Shown here piece after piece: positions 42,944 through 52,034 of a DNA stretch of 64,000 bases. The position numbers were made by a program, and so were the translations under genes. Origin of the DNA: Blautia obeum ATCC 29174. GTDB lineage: Bacteria; Bacillota; Clostridia; Lachnospirales; Lachnospiraceae. The notes under the pieces were generated by a model. That model worked only from the letters and a program-made list of their open reading frames with translations, did not search any database and had not been told where the DNA came from. Position 1 is the stretch's first letter; each line of letters begins with the position of its first letter. The stretch spans positions 1,923,001-1,987,000 of the forward strand of contig NZ_CP102265.1 of assembly GCF_025147765.1 (NCBI RefSeq). Reading direction: 5' to 3'.

Positions 42944-45583
42944 TTAGTGGAGCTGCTGTTCCAGAATTCCAGCTGCTGCTTTTACTGCTTCGTCTGCCTT
43001 TTCCGGATTTTTTCCACCAGCCTGAGCCATGTTTGGACGACCGCCGCCGCCACCACCTACGATCGCTGCGACACCTTTAATAAGATTTCCAGCGTGCGCT
43101 CCTGCTTTCTGAGCTGCATCTGTAGCCATAGCAAGAAGGTTTACTTTACCTCCGTTTACAGCTGCAAGAACAACAACACCTTCTCCGATCTTTTCTTTGA
43201 GCTGATCTCCAAGATCACGAAGTCCGTTCATATCAACGCCCTCAACCTTGGCTGCAAGGAGTTTTACGCCTTTAACATCAACGATCTGGTTCATAACATC
43301 ACCGAGAGATCCCTGAGCCAGTTTGCTCTTGAGAGATTCATTCTCGCTCTGGAGAGATTTTACTTCTGCCTGAAGATGTGTGATCTTCTCAGTAATTTCT
43401 GCAGGCTGTGCTTTGAGTGCTTTGGCAACTTCCTGAAGCATAGTCTCCTGTTTTTTATAGTATTCAATAACGCCGTTTCCTGTCAACGCCTCAATACGAC
43501 GCACCCCTGCTGCAATACCTGCCTCAGATACGATTTTGAAGAGCATGATGGAACTCGTGTTTTTAACATGTGTACCACCACAGAGTTCTTTTGAGAAATC
43601 ACCCATGGATACAACACGTACTTTCTGATCGTATTTTTCACCGAACAGAGCCATTGCACCGGATTTCTTTGCTTCTTCAATATCCATAACGTCTGTTACT
43701 ACAGGAAGAGCAGCCTGAATCTCTTTGTTTACAAGTGTTTCTGTCTGCGCAATTTCCTCTGGAGTCATTGCCTGGAAGTGAGCAAAGTCAAAACGGAGTC
43801 TGTCCGGAGTTACCAGAGAACCTTTCTGTTCCACGTGAGAACCAAGAACAGTCTTGAGTGCTTTCTGAAGAAGATGTGTTGCACTGTGGTTTTTCTCTGT
43901 GTCACGGCGGGCCTGCTCGTTAACCTTAAGGGTTACAGTCTCTCCTGTGGAAAGCATTCCGGATTCCATACGTCCGACATGACCGAATTTACCACCACGA
44001 AGTTTGATGGTATCTTCTACTACAAATTTACCGTTTGCTGTTTCAATTACACCGCAATCACCTTCCTGTCCACCCATGGTAGCGTAGAATGGTGTCTCTT
44101 TTACAAATACAGTACCTTTTTGACCTTCCACCAGAGAAGTTACGATTTCTTTTTCAGTTGTGAGAACTGTAATCTCGGAATCATAAGTAAGATGATCATA
44201 TCCCTCGAATTTAGTGGTTACGTTAACATCGATCTCATCATATACAGTGGCGTCAGCTCCCATATAGTTGGTTACTTCACGTGCGGTACGTGCTTTGACT
44301 CTCTGTTCTTCCATTGCTTTCTGGAAGCCTTCTTCGTCGATTCCATAGCCTTTTTCTTCAAGGATCTCTTTGGTAAGGTCAAGTGGAAATCCGTAAGTAT
44401 CATACAGTTTGAATGCATTTTCTCCGGAAAGAGTTTTTTCTCCGGCAGCCTTTATCTCTTCCTCCATGTCGCCGAGGATGCGAAGTCCCTGATCGATAGT
44501 TTTGTTGAACTGATTTTCTTCGTTAGTCAGAACTTTAAAGATGAATTCTTTCTTTTCTTCCAGTTCCGGATATCCGGCCTTGGAACCATTGATCACTTCT
44601 GCACTGAGTTTTGCGAGGAAGCTTCCCTCGATTCCCAGAAGACGTCCATGACGTGCTGCACGACGGATCAGACGGCGGAGTACGTATCCACGTCCCTCAT
44701 TAGTCGGCATGATACCATCAGAGATCATAAATGTAGCAGAGCGGATATGGTCTGTGATCAGACGGATGGATACATCATCCTGATAGTTTTTCCCATATTC
44801 TTTGCCGGCAATCTCACATACCAGGTTACGAAGTGCACAGATGGTATCTACGTCAAAGATAGAATCAACATCCTGTACAACAACAGCCAGACGTTCAAGG
44901 CCCATACCTGTATCAATATTTTTCTGTTTCAGAGTTGTATAATTTCCGTTGCCATCGTTTTCGAACTGAGTGAATACATTGTTCCATACTTCCATGTAAC
45001 GGTCGCAGTCACAACCTACGGTGCAGCCAGGTTTGCCACAACCGTATTTTTCCCCACGGTCATAATAGATTTCAGAACATGGGCCACATGGACCTGCACC
45101 ATGTTCCCAGAAATTATCTTCTTTACCAAAACGGAAAATTCTGTCTGCCGGGATTCCGATTTCTTTATTCCAGATATCAAAAGCCTCATCATCGTCCTGA
45201 TACACAGATGGATAAAGTCTGTTTGCATCCAGACCGACAACTTCTGTCAGAAATTCCCAGGACCAGTGGATTGCTTCTGTTTTGAAGTAATCTCCAAAAG
45301 AGAAATTACCAAGCATCTCAAAGAATGTACCATGACGTGCTGTTTTTCCAACATTTTCGATATCACCGGTACGAATACATTTCTGACATGTGGAGACTCT
45401 TGTTCTAGGTGGTTTCTCTGCACCTGTGAAATATGGTTTCAGTGGAGCCATACCTGCATTGATCAGCAGGAGGCTCTTGTCTCCCTGTGGTACCAGGGAA
45501 AAGCTTTTCATTACGAGATGTCCTTTACTCTCCATGAAATCAAGGAACATCTGACGAAGTTCGTTTACTCCGTATTTCTTCAT
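42944..45583 (-). CDS. alaS: Alanyl-tRNA synthetase
   Basis: 879 residues, full length. Charges tRNA-Ala. Class II catalytic core (MKKYGVNELRQMFLDFMESKGH at the N-terminus shortened here to its first blocks, then WEFLTEVVGL), editing domain HSATHLLQ and ELCGGTHVKNTS zinc sites (His and Cys pairs about residues 560-670), and a C-terminal Gly-rich GGGGGGRPNMAQAGG. AGGAGGAAAGAATC SD precedes the ATG. It follows tyrS by 37 bases, with only a weak TATACT (45605-45610) as own -10 candidate, so it may be cotranscribed with tyrS. Confidence 0.98.
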   Translation of the reverse strand: MKKYGVNELRQMFLDFMESKGHLVMKSFSLVPQGDKSLLLINAGMAPLKPYFTGAEKPPRTRVSTCQKCIRTGDIENVGKTARHGTFFEMLGNFSFGDYFKTEAIHWSWEFLTEVVGLDANRLYPSVYQDDDEAFDIWNKEIGIPADRIFRFGKEDNFWEHGAGPCGPCSEIYYDRGEKYGCGKPGCTVGCDCDRYMEVWNNVFTQFENDGNGNYTTLKQKNIDTGMGLERLAVVVQDVDSIFDVDTICALRNLVCEIAGKEYGKNYQDDVSIRLITDHIRSATFMISDGIMPTNEGRGYVLRRLIRRAARHGRLLGIEGSFLAKLSAEVINGSKAGYPELEEKKEFIFKVLTNEENQFNKTIDQGLRILGDMEEEIKAAGEKTLSGENAFKLYDTYGFPLDLTKEILEEKGYGIDEEGFQKAMEEQRVKARTAREVTNYMGADATVYDEIDVNVTTKFEGYDHLTYDSEITVLTTEKEIVTSLVEGQKGTVFVKETPFYATMGGQEGDCGVIETANGKFVVEDTIKLRGGKFGHVGRMESGMLSTGETVTLKVNEQARRDTEKNHSATHLLQKALKTVLGSHVEQKGSLVTPDRLRFDFAHFQAMTPEEIAQTETLVNKEIQAALPVVTDVMDIEEAKKSGAMALFGEKYDQKVRVVSMGDFSKELCGGTHVKNTSSIMLFKIVSEAGIAAGVRRIEALTGNGVIEYYKKQETMLQEVAKALKAQPAEITEKITHLQAEVKSLQSENESLKSKLAQGSLGDVMNQIVDVKGVKLLAAKVEGVDMNGLRDLGDQLKEKIGEGVVVLAAVNGGKVNLLAMATDAAQKAGAHAGNLIKGVAAIVGGGGGGRPNMAQAGGKNPEKADEAVKAAAGILEQQLH

Positions 45584-45620
45584 GATTCTTTCCTCCTAAA
45601 AGAAAGTATATAAATACTTA

Positions 45621-46850
45621 TTATTTGGCATAAACTCTGTTAAATTTCTTTTTGCCTCGCTTGAGGACAACTCCATCACCTGTAAGGGTATCTTTGGAAA
45701 CCGTGTGTTTGATGTCTGTGATCTTCTCACCATCAATGGAAACACCACCCTGCTCGATTGCACGACGCCCCTCAGAACGTGTCGGAACAAGACCTGCTTT
45801 GATCAGCATGGTAATAAGGTCAATGGTTCCTTCTTCTACGAAGTCTTCATCAGTCAGTTCTGTGGTCGGCATATGTGCAGTGTCAGCTCCGCCAGAGAAA
45901 AGTGCTCTTGCGCCTTCCTGTGCTTTCTTGGCTTCTTCTTCACCATGAACCAGGTTGGTCAGTTCATATGCAAGGATTTCTTTGGCTTTGTTTAACTGAC
46001 TTCCTTCCCATGTTGCCATCTCGTCGATCTGCTCAAGCGGAAGGAATGTAAGAAGACGCATGCATTTGATAACGTCTGCATCATCCACATTTCTCCAATA
46101 CTGATAGAAATCAAATGGAGATGTCTTGTTCGGATCAAGCCATACAGCACCAGACTGTGTCTTACCCATCTTCTTGCCTTCTGAGTTCAGAAGAAGTGTG
46201 ATGGTCATAGCGTATGCATCTTTGCCAAGTTTACGACGGATCAGTTCTGTACCGCCGAGCATGTTGCTCCACTGATCATCACCGCCAAACTGCATGTTGC
46301 AGCCGTATTTCTGATATAACATATAGAAGTCATAACTCTGCATGATCATGTAGTTGAATTCAAGGAAGCTAAGTCCTCTTTCCATACGCTGTTTGTAGCA
46401 TTCAGCAGTAAGCATACGGTTTACTGAGAAATGTGCGCCTACATCACGAAGCAGATCTACATAATTCAGATTCAGAAGCCAGTCCGCATTGTTAACCATC
46501 AGTGCCTTTCCGTCAGAAAAATCAATAAAACGAGACATCTGTTTCTTGAAGCAGTCAATATTGTGCTGGATGGTTTCTTTTGTCATCATCTGACGCATAT
46601 CGGTTCTTCCTGATGGATCTCCGATCATACCGGTACCTCCACCGAGAAGTGCGATCGGACGATTGCCTGCCATCTGCAGACGTTTCATCAGGCAAAGAGC
46701 CATAAAATGTCCTACATGAAGACTATCAGCGGTAGGGTCAAAGCCGATATAAAATGTTGCTTTTCCATTGTTTACCATTTCTTTGATTTCATCTTCATCT
46801 GTTACCTGGGCAATCAGGCCTCTGGCCTTCAATTCTTCCCATACTGTCAT
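45621..46850 (-). CDS. tyrS: Tyrosyl-tRNA synthetase
   Basis: 409 residues from MTVWEELKARGLIAQ; AGGAGG precedes this ATG and an upstream in-frame Met was set aside. Class I enzyme charging tRNA-Tyr: HIGH-type SLHVGHFMAL (about residues 44-53), KMSKS-type EGKKMGKTQSG (about 230-240), C-terminal S4 RNA-binding domain (SEGRRAIEQGGVSI and on). It is under the T-box leader upstream. Confidence 0.98.
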   Translation of the reverse strand: MTVWEELKARGLIAQVTDEDEIKEMVNNGKATFYIGFDPTADSLHVGHFMALCLMKRLQMAGNRPIALLGGGTGMIGDPSGRTDMRQMMTKETIQHNIDCFKKQMSRFIDFSDGKALMVNNADWLLNLNYVDLLRDVGAHFSVNRMLTAECYKQRMERGLSFLEFNYMIMQSYDFYMLYQKYGCNMQFGGDDQWSNMLGGTELIRRKLGKDAYAMTITLLLNSEGKKMGKTQSGAVWLDPNKTSPFDFYQYWRNVDDADVIKCMRLLTFLPLEQIDEMATWEGSQLNKAKEILAYELTNLVHGEEEAKKAQEGARALFSGGADTAHMPTTELTDEDFVEEGTIDLITMLIKAGLVPTRSEGRRAIEQGGVSIDGEKITDIKHTVSKDTLTGDGVVLKRGKKKFNRVYAK

Positions 46851-46916
46851 AATAAATTCCTCCTGTAATGAAATGCAGAAAAGTTTTGGCACAGTATATT
46901 CTGCATGCTATGGTAT

Positions 46917-47163
46917 TAAAAAAGCCCGGTTCCTGTCCGTTTAGGACGAGAACCGGGTCCCGTGATACCACCTAAATTCGCAGGAAAAGTTCCCGCCTCA
47001 TTGAGCACGATAACGAGTGCCAATCCGTCGTAGCCTACTGAAATTTTCGGTACGAAGCTCCAGGATGTATTCACATAAGTTCTGCATGTGCCTCTCACCA
47101 GCCGGCTACTCTCTGTCTGCTTTCCTTAGGCTACTTCTTCCCTTCAAAGCCGTTATAATATAC
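46917..47163 (-). promoter_or_regulatory. Tyrosine T-box riboswitch leader of tyrS
   Basis: The leader reads on the minus strand as a T-box: AGAGAGTAGCC and GGTGAGAGGC (stem I elements), a specifier GAA-TAC-A (Tyr codon UAC), and the antiterminator core AGGTGGTATCACGG, whose TGGT pairs with the ACCA end of tRNA-Tyr. It ends in a strong terminator CCCGGTTC...GAACCGGG followed by TTTTTT (46917-46957). Uncharged tRNA-Tyr should permit read-through. Together with 46851-46916 this explains the only gene-free stretch longer than 300 bases. Confidence 0.93.
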
Positions 47164-47170
47164 TTCTAAA

Positions 47171-47199
47171 AGTATACAAATTGATAAAAAATTTGTCAA
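47171..47199 (-). promoter_or_regulatory. Sigma-A promoter of the tyrS leader
   Basis: TTGACA, 17 bases, TATACT on the minus strand, immediately upstream of the T-box. Its -35 overlaps the foot of a hairpin AAGAGC / GCTCTT (about 47197-47216) that could end the LCP transcript. Confidence 0.85.
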
Positions 47200-47244
47200 G
47201 AGCGTTTTGCTGCTCTTTTAACAACTTAAAGTGACAAAACATTT

Positions 47245-48771
47245 CTACTGAGCAGAAACATCTGCCTCAGAAAGCATGAAGCCCTGACGAACTTTCTGCA
47301 TAAGTGTTTTGGCTTTGTCAACAGTTGTCTGATCAGGAACCATAACATAAGCTTTCTGACTCATGGAATATGGCTTCTGTGTATCCCCTGTACCGTCTAC
47401 ACTGTAGGAAAGAACCTGCCAGCTGCCGCCCTCATCGAGCTGCTGTTTTACCAGAGAGGTAATAACGTCATATGGAATATTTGTTTCAAAACATCCGGAA
47501 AGGCTGTCCAGAAGTGAAAGATAATTTTTCAGGATATCCGGAGAGGTTGCCTTATTGATAACACCCTGAATTACTTTCATCTGGTCTTTGCCTCGCTGAC
47601 GGTCACCGGCAGAAAATGCATATCTTTCGCGGCAGAAAGCAAGAGCCTGATCACCATTTACCTGATTAGGACCTTTAGTAAAATGATAACCGGAACTGTT
47701 CTGTGTCGTAAAATCATAATCAGAATCAACGGTAATTCCGCCAAGTGCATCAATGATCTGCACAAATCCGGCAAAATTCAGGCGGAAATAATAATTGATA
47801 TCTGTATCATAAAGCATATTCAGCGTATCCATACATACGTTGATACCATAGATTCCTGCATGTGTAAGTTTATCCGGTACTCCATTGGAAATAGAAAGTG
47901 GTACATAATAATCTCGTGGGGTGGAAATCATCAATACCTGTTTGGTCCGCGCATTGACTGTAAGGACGATATTTACATCACTTCGACTTGAAGCTGTAAT
48001 ATCGCCCCGTGTATCGATACCACTGACAAAAATCGTATAAATCTGATCTGTTACAGCTGCATCCTGGGTTGTGTCTGAAGAATCCTCTGCCTGTACATCT
48101 GTCTGAACCGGTGCCGGAGTATTACGTTCTACCAGTTTTTCTACCTGTTCAGATGCAATTTCACGGATCTGAGAAGAAAAGCTTGCATAATTGTCAATTT
48201 CATCAAAAACATCCAGATATGCTCTGTTAAGAACGATTGCCTGACAGTCGCCTTTCAGAAGTCCATCGGCAAGTTCTGTAAGGCTGCTGTATTCTTTGGT
48301 ACTTACTTCCCCACCGGTCTCACTTGCCATCTGTTGTAATGCAGTGTCTGTGTTTTCTCGATCGAGATCTGCCAGAATACCAAATGAATAACTGGCTGCA
48401 TCCATAAGGCTCTGGGCTGCATCATCCTGTTTGACATATACATTGATTTCGGTGATCTCTTTATTAACACCTGTAATATCATCAAGTGCAGATACTGTTT
48501 TATAAATATAAAAACTTGCAATTCCAAGAACGGCAAGAATGATAACCATCAATATGATTCCAATCCAGAAACGAATCTGTTTACGGAATTTTCGAATCAG
48601 AAGATGATCGATCAGAAGTAAAACAAGTAATACTGCAAATACGATACCAATGTACTTGGCAGAAAGCAGGTTTGTATAGAGCAGCAATACAGTAAACGCT
48701 ATTTCTGCAACAAATAGTAAAATAGTTAAGATGATTCCTGGCATGCGATCCTGTTTTTTGGTTATTCTCAT
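47245..48771 (-). CDS. LytR-CpsA-Psr (LCP) family ligase with extra N-terminal domain
   Basis: 508 residues from MRITKKQDRMPG; a TTG ten codons upstream was not favoured. LCP enzymes attach teichoic acid or polysaccharide chains to peptidoglycan. Three membrane helices near the N-terminus (about residues 10-30, 33-50 and 60-80), then an approximately 140-residue region (about 95-220, with GDCQAIVLNRAYLDVF) that resembles a solute-binding fold, then the LCP core: ASSRSDVNIVLTVNA, STPRDYYVPL, and CRERYAFSAGDRQRG with the catalytic Arg residues. It ends the cpsBCD-led operon. Confidence 0.9.
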   Translation of the reverse strand: MRITKKQDRMPGIILTILLFVAEIAFTVLLLYTNLLSAKYIGIVFAVLLVLLLIDHLLIRKFRKQIRFWIGIILMVIILAVLGIASFYIYKTVSALDDITGVNKEITEINVYVKQDDAAQSLMDAASYSFGILADLDRENTDTALQQMASETGGEVSTKEYSSLTELADGLLKGDCQAIVLNRAYLDVFDEIDNYASFSSQIREIASEQVEKLVERNTPAPVQTDVQAEDSSDTTQDAAVTDQIYTIFVSGIDTRGDITASSRSDVNIVLTVNARTKQVLMISTPRDYYVPLSISNGVPDKLTHAGIYGINVCMDTLNMLYDTDINYYFRLNFAGFVQIIDALGGITVDSDYDFTTQNSSGYHFTKGPNQVNGDQALAFCRERYAFSAGDRQRGKDQMKVIQGVINKATSPDILKNYLSLLDSLSGCFETNIPYDVITSLVKQQLDEGGSWQVLSYSVDGTGDTQKPYSMSQKAYVMVPDQTTVDKAKTLMQKVRQGFMLSEADVSAQ

Positions 48772-48790
48772 TTTTTCACATCCTGTTTGA

Positions 48791-49600
48791 TTATTCAACA
48801 ATTACAGTCAGTACTGCATTGTTGGAAATGTTATTTTGTGAGTCGATTACATAGTAAGTACATTTGTATGTCCCCGGAACTGCAGAATTAACTTCACCTG
48901 TGATCTGTACCTTCCGCCAGAGCGTATATACATCATCGGAATCATCTTTGATCTCACTGACATAGGACAACAGATCTACAGAGGTTCCCACAGGGACCTT
49001 GATCAGATAATCCTTGAGATAAATTCTAGGATTCTGATCAGACATAGCATTTGCTTCCGCTTCTTGTTTTTCTTTTTCTGCTGCAGCCTCATCAACTTCC
49101 GGTGTAGGAGTTGGCGTTTCCTCAACAGCAGCAACATCTGCATTCTCTTCTGCATGATCAGCAGCCTCTGGATTTTTACTCTGCTCAGCATCTACACCAG
49201 TTGTCGCCGCAGAATCTGCATTATCGGTTTTTTCTCCAAAAGCAGATGTATCTTCAGAAGCTTTGCCGGCATCGGATGGATCCATTTCCATCTCATATTT
49301 CTGCTTGGTGATGTTATTGGAATTGTCTTTTGCAGTATAAGTAACAGCGACATGTGAGTCATCAATCTCATACACGGATTCTACTGTTAGAGAAGATGAA
49401 ACGTCTCCATCTTTCCGGTCAGTTGCAGTCACTCCGGTCAGAAGTTCTTCATTACTCATATCAGAACGATATACAGAAGGTGCTTCAGAGGTAAATACAA
49501 TTTCTGGTCCTTCTGTATCTGCATTCATTCGCATAAAGCCTACGCCTCCGGCGAGACCAATACATACAACGAGCAGAAGTGCAACCCATTTTTTGGACAT
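48791..49600 (-). CDS. Membrane-anchored protein with Ig-like (DUF5011-type) domains
   Basis: 269 residues. One N-terminal helix (about residues 6-24), then two beta-rich repeats: GPEIVFTSEAPSVYRSDM to YTAKDNSNNITKQKYEMEM (about 31-106) and NPRIYLKDYLIKVPVGTSVDL to the C-terminus (about 186-269), separated by an acidic Ala/Glu/Thr-rich linker. The repeats resemble DUF5011/bacterial Ig-like modules used in surface proteins. Function is not known to me; its place between cpsD and LCP suggests a surface polysaccharide or wall role. Confidence 0.72.
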   Translation of the reverse strand: MSKKWVALLLVVCIGLAGGVGFMRMNADTEGPEIVFTSEAPSVYRSDMSNEELLTGVTATDRKDGDVSSSLTVESVYEIDDSHVAVTYTAKDNSNNITKQKYEMEMDPSDAGKASEDTSAFGEKTDNADSAATTGVDAEQSKNPEAADHAEENADVAAVEETPTPTPEVDEAAAEKEKQEAEANAMSDQNPRIYLKDYLIKVPVGTSVDLLSYVSEIKDDSDDVYTLWRKVQITGEVNSAVPGTYKCTYYVIDSQNNISNNAVLTVIVE

Positions 49601-49616
49601 AATCTATCAATGCTCC

Positions 49617-50321
49617 TTATTTCTTTTCGGTTTTCTTGTCACCGTACTTGCCATAATACTTACCATAATACTTACCATAATACCCCTGCTTGCTCATGTC
49701 AACCTTATTTAATATTACACCAAGTATTGGGCAGTTACATTTTTCAAGCTGGCCTTTTACATCCTGAGCGAAACGATAACTGATCACACCGGATTCCATG
49801 ACTATAATGGATCCGTCACATTCATCTGCAATGACTGCACTGTCAATAACACTTCCAAGTGGCGGTGTATCAATGATCACATAGTCATAAACTTTTCTGA
49901 TCGCAGATAAAAATCGTTTGAAATATTTGCTACCGAGAAGTTCTGCCGGGTTCGGCGGAACAGTTCCTGCATAAATAATATGAAAACGTGGAACATTTGT
50001 AGCACAAATAACATTTTCAATCGTTTCCTGATGGGAAAGAAGATGTGACAGTCCCTTGATCTCCTCTCCTTCTACTTCTGTACGTCCCATAAGCACAGAT
50101 TTACGAAGGTCAGCATCAATAAAAAGAACTTTTTTTCCTGAATCTGCCAGAGATAAAGCAAGATTCAGAGAGACTGTACTTTTTCCTTCATTTGGTGTAC
50201 AGCTTGTAACTGCGATCACTTTTTTGTCTTCACCACAGAATAAAAGGTTTGTACGTAATGATTTATAGGATTCGTTTGCACTGTAATCCAGTTCCTGACG
50301 ATAAATATTAACTTCTTTCAT
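49617..50321 (-). CDS. cpsD: Tyrosine-protein kinase CpsD/CapB type
   Basis: 234 residues. BY-kinase controlling polysaccharide export and length. Walker A PNEGKST (43-49), Walker A' FIDADLRKS (67-75), and Walker B-type IIDTPPLGSV (about 148-157). The C-terminus has three tandem KYYG units (YYGKYYGKYYGKYG) as autophosphorylation target. The N-terminus RTNLLFCG replaces the usual membrane part, which is on CpsC. It starts 2 bases after cpsC. Confidence 0.93.
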   Translation of the reverse strand: MKEVNIYRQELDYSANESYKSLRTNLLFCGEDKKVIAVTSCTPNEGKSTVSLNLALSLADSGKKVLFIDADLRKSVLMGRTEVEGEEIKGLSHLLSHQETIENVICATNVPRFHIIYAGTVPPNPAELLGSKYFKRFLSAIRKVYDYVIIDTPPLGSVIDSAVIADECDGSIIVMESGVISYRFAQDVKGQLEKCNCPILGVILNKVDMSKQGYYGKYYGKYYGKYGDKKTEKK

Positions 50322-50323
50322 GA

Positions 50324-51073
50324 TTATCTTCTCCCTCTGGCTCTTTTCTGTTTCTGTTTTTTCTTTTTCTTTTTACGATCTGTTTCAGTTAACGGGATCG
50401 TACCCAGAACACTGAGACCAAGATATTTTTCGACATCTTCCTGTGTCTTCACAGTATCGTTGGAAATATATGCGATCAAGATGATCGCAACAGACAAGAG
50501 TACGCCAAGGAGTACACCGATAATACCATTTTTACTGATACTTGGACTTGACTGCTGATCCGGAATGTTCGCTGTTTCAACAACATTTACGGCATCAATA
50601 TCCATTACATTTTTAATATGGTTTGCAGCAACATCTCTGATAGCATTGGCAATCTTGCATGCTTCATAAGGGTCTGCATCTGTTACAGTGATTGAAAGAA
50701 TACGAGTATCTGTTGCAGAATCTACTGTCATTTTTTTCAGAAGTTCTTCATGTGTGAGATCAAGATTTAACTGCGCGATCACACCTTCAGTAACTGTACG
50801 GCTTTTGATCAGTTCTGCATAGTCTTTTGTCAGAGACAAACTTGTCTGCATATCCTGCTGAGTAAGTGTATTGTTGTCCTGCTTACTTAACACGTACATT
50901 TTTGTAGTAGATTCATATTGTGGCGTAATAAAAAGAATTGTTCCACCAATAAAAGCAAGTCCTGCAATGATTCCTGCCAGAAGAATGATCCAGAACTTGT
51001 TTAATAATACATGGAATAATTCTAACACATCAATTTCAATATCGGTATTGTCTTGTAAATTCTGCTGTTCCAT
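50324..51073 (-). CDS. cpsC: Polysaccharide chain-length/Wzz-type protein CpsC
   Basis: 249 residues from MEQQNLQDNTDIEIDVLELF; GGAAGGGAAG precedes it. Two helices (about residues 28-50 and 178-200) bracket an extracellular domain (LTKDYAELIKSRTVTEGVIAQL). The proline-rich motif before the second helix is present (SIPDQQSSPSISK-like). It activates the CpsD kinase. The cytosolic tail is very basic (KKKKKKQKQKRARGRR). Confidence 0.92.
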   Translation of the reverse strand: MEQQNLQDNTDIEIDVLELFHVLLNKFWIILLAGIIAGLAFIGGTILFITPQYESTTKMYVLSKQDNNTLTQQDMQTSLSLTKDYAELIKSRTVTEGVIAQLNLDLTHEELLKKMTVDSATDTRILSITVTDADPYEACKIANAIRDVAANHIKNVMDIDAVNVVETANIPDQQSSPSISKNGIIGVLLGVLLSVAIILIAYISNDTVKTQEDVEKYLGLSVLGTIPLTETDRKKKKKKQKQKRARGRR

Positions 51074-51074
51074 T

Positions 51075-51818
51075 TTATCTTCCCTTCCTACGCTGTGCAT
51101 CCGCAATTATTTTTTGTGGATTTCTTATGAAAAGCTGGTTTGCATAAGAATCTCCTTCTTTTTTTGAAACATAATCATAAGCTTCACCAATTCGTGATAT
51201 CCGTTCTTTGGTTCCATGACAGTCAGAACCAACAAAACTGAGCAGATCCTGTTTCATAAGCTTTTTACAGTATCGTCTGGTACCAAATCCGTCTTTTCCA
51301 ATGATACTGTCGGCATTCACCTGCATAAGCGCACCGAGATCTGCCATTTCTTCAACAAATCCGATATCTTTTCGCATACATTCATAACGTTCGATATGTG
51401 CTACAATTGGTTTGTAACCATGAGAAAGCAATGAATATAAACGTTCTCGGATATAGCTTGCTTTTGTGCTTCCCGAAAATTCTGTAAGAACATAACGGGA
51501 ACCGGCCATTGTGTGTACTTCTCCGCTGCGAAGCATCTCTACCATTTCCATATTAGAATGAAATTCGCATCCGAGATATACGTGAAGATCAGGTGCAACT
51601 TTTCTAGCCAGCTGTTTTAATACCAAAAACTGGTGCTCCACTGTTTCAATGGGAGTTTCAAACATCTGAAGCCTGTAATGGGGAGTTGCAATAATATTGC
51701 GTACACCCTGTCTGTATTCCATCTGAAGCATTTTGTATGCTTCTTCTGCGCTCGAAGCTCCGTCATCAACCGAAGGAACAATGTGACAATGTATGTCAAA
51801 CAGTCCCTTATCAGGCAT
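51075..51818 (-). CDS. cpsB: Tyrosine-protein phosphatase CpsB/CapC type (PHP family)
   Basis: 247 residues. Manganese-dependent phosphatase that reverses CpsD phosphorylation. DIHCHIVPSVDDGASSAEEA (residues 8-27) bears the PHP metal ligands, with GCEFHSN (about 83-89), HIERYE (about 140-145) and GSDCHG (about 200-205). It leads the cpsBCD run, one base from cpsC. Confidence 0.95.
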   Translation of the reverse strand: MPDKGLFDIHCHIVPSVDDGASSAEEAYKMLQMEYRQGVRNIIATPHYRLQMFETPIETVEHQFLVLKQLARKVAPDLHVYLGCEFHSNMEMVEMLRSGEVHTMAGSRYVLTEFSGSTKASYIRERLYSLLSHGYKPIVAHIERYECMRKDIGFVEEMADLGALMQVNADSIIGKDGFGTRRYCKKLMKQDLLSFVGSDCHGTKERISRIGEAYDYVSKKEGDSYANQLFIRNPQKIIADAQRRKGR

Positions 51819-51873
51819 ATTCTATCCTCTCCTTTTCCTGCTTTTTGCTTTTATAAGCAATATTAACATTCGA

Positions 51874-51902
51874 ATTATAGCTCATTTCAATTCCCTTTTC
51901 AA
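51874..51902 (-). promoter_or_regulatory. Sigma-A promoter of the cpsBCD operon
   Basis: TTGAAA, 17 bases, TATAAT on the minus strand, about 56 bases before cpsB. Confidence 0.75.
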
Positions 51903-51977
51903 CAGAATTTTCATATATATGCGAACAAAAATTATGTGGAAATAAAAATTGTTTCTCTTCTCAGATAATTGTAAGTA

Positions 51978-52005
51978 ACGCATAAAGCTTTCACTGCATA
52001 ATATG
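51978..52005 (+). promoter_or_regulatory. Sigma-K-like promoter element before the Cys-rich gene
   Basis: AC, 17 bases, CATAATATG resembles the mother-cell sigma-K pattern AC-N16/17-CATAnnnTA with one mismatch. No sigma-A site fits well. The match is suggestive only. Confidence 0.35.
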
Positions 52006-52034
52006 AAGTGTAAACAAAACCTGGAGGATTTACT

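Noticed and set aside
43778..45613. 611-codon plus-strand frame opposite alaS
   Set aside because: It is the shadow of alaS; the product is full of Cys, Phe and Ser runs typical of antisense translation, without a recognisable domain.
46851..47244. Considered for a small protein frame on the minus strand at 46916-47098
   Set aside because: The region is explained by the T-box leader with specifier, antiterminator and terminator; the frame has no SD and matches no family.
49617..49690. Tandem repeat of about 12 bases at the end of cpsD considered as a CRISPR or satellite
   Set aside because: It simply encodes the KYYG tyrosine cluster of the kinase.
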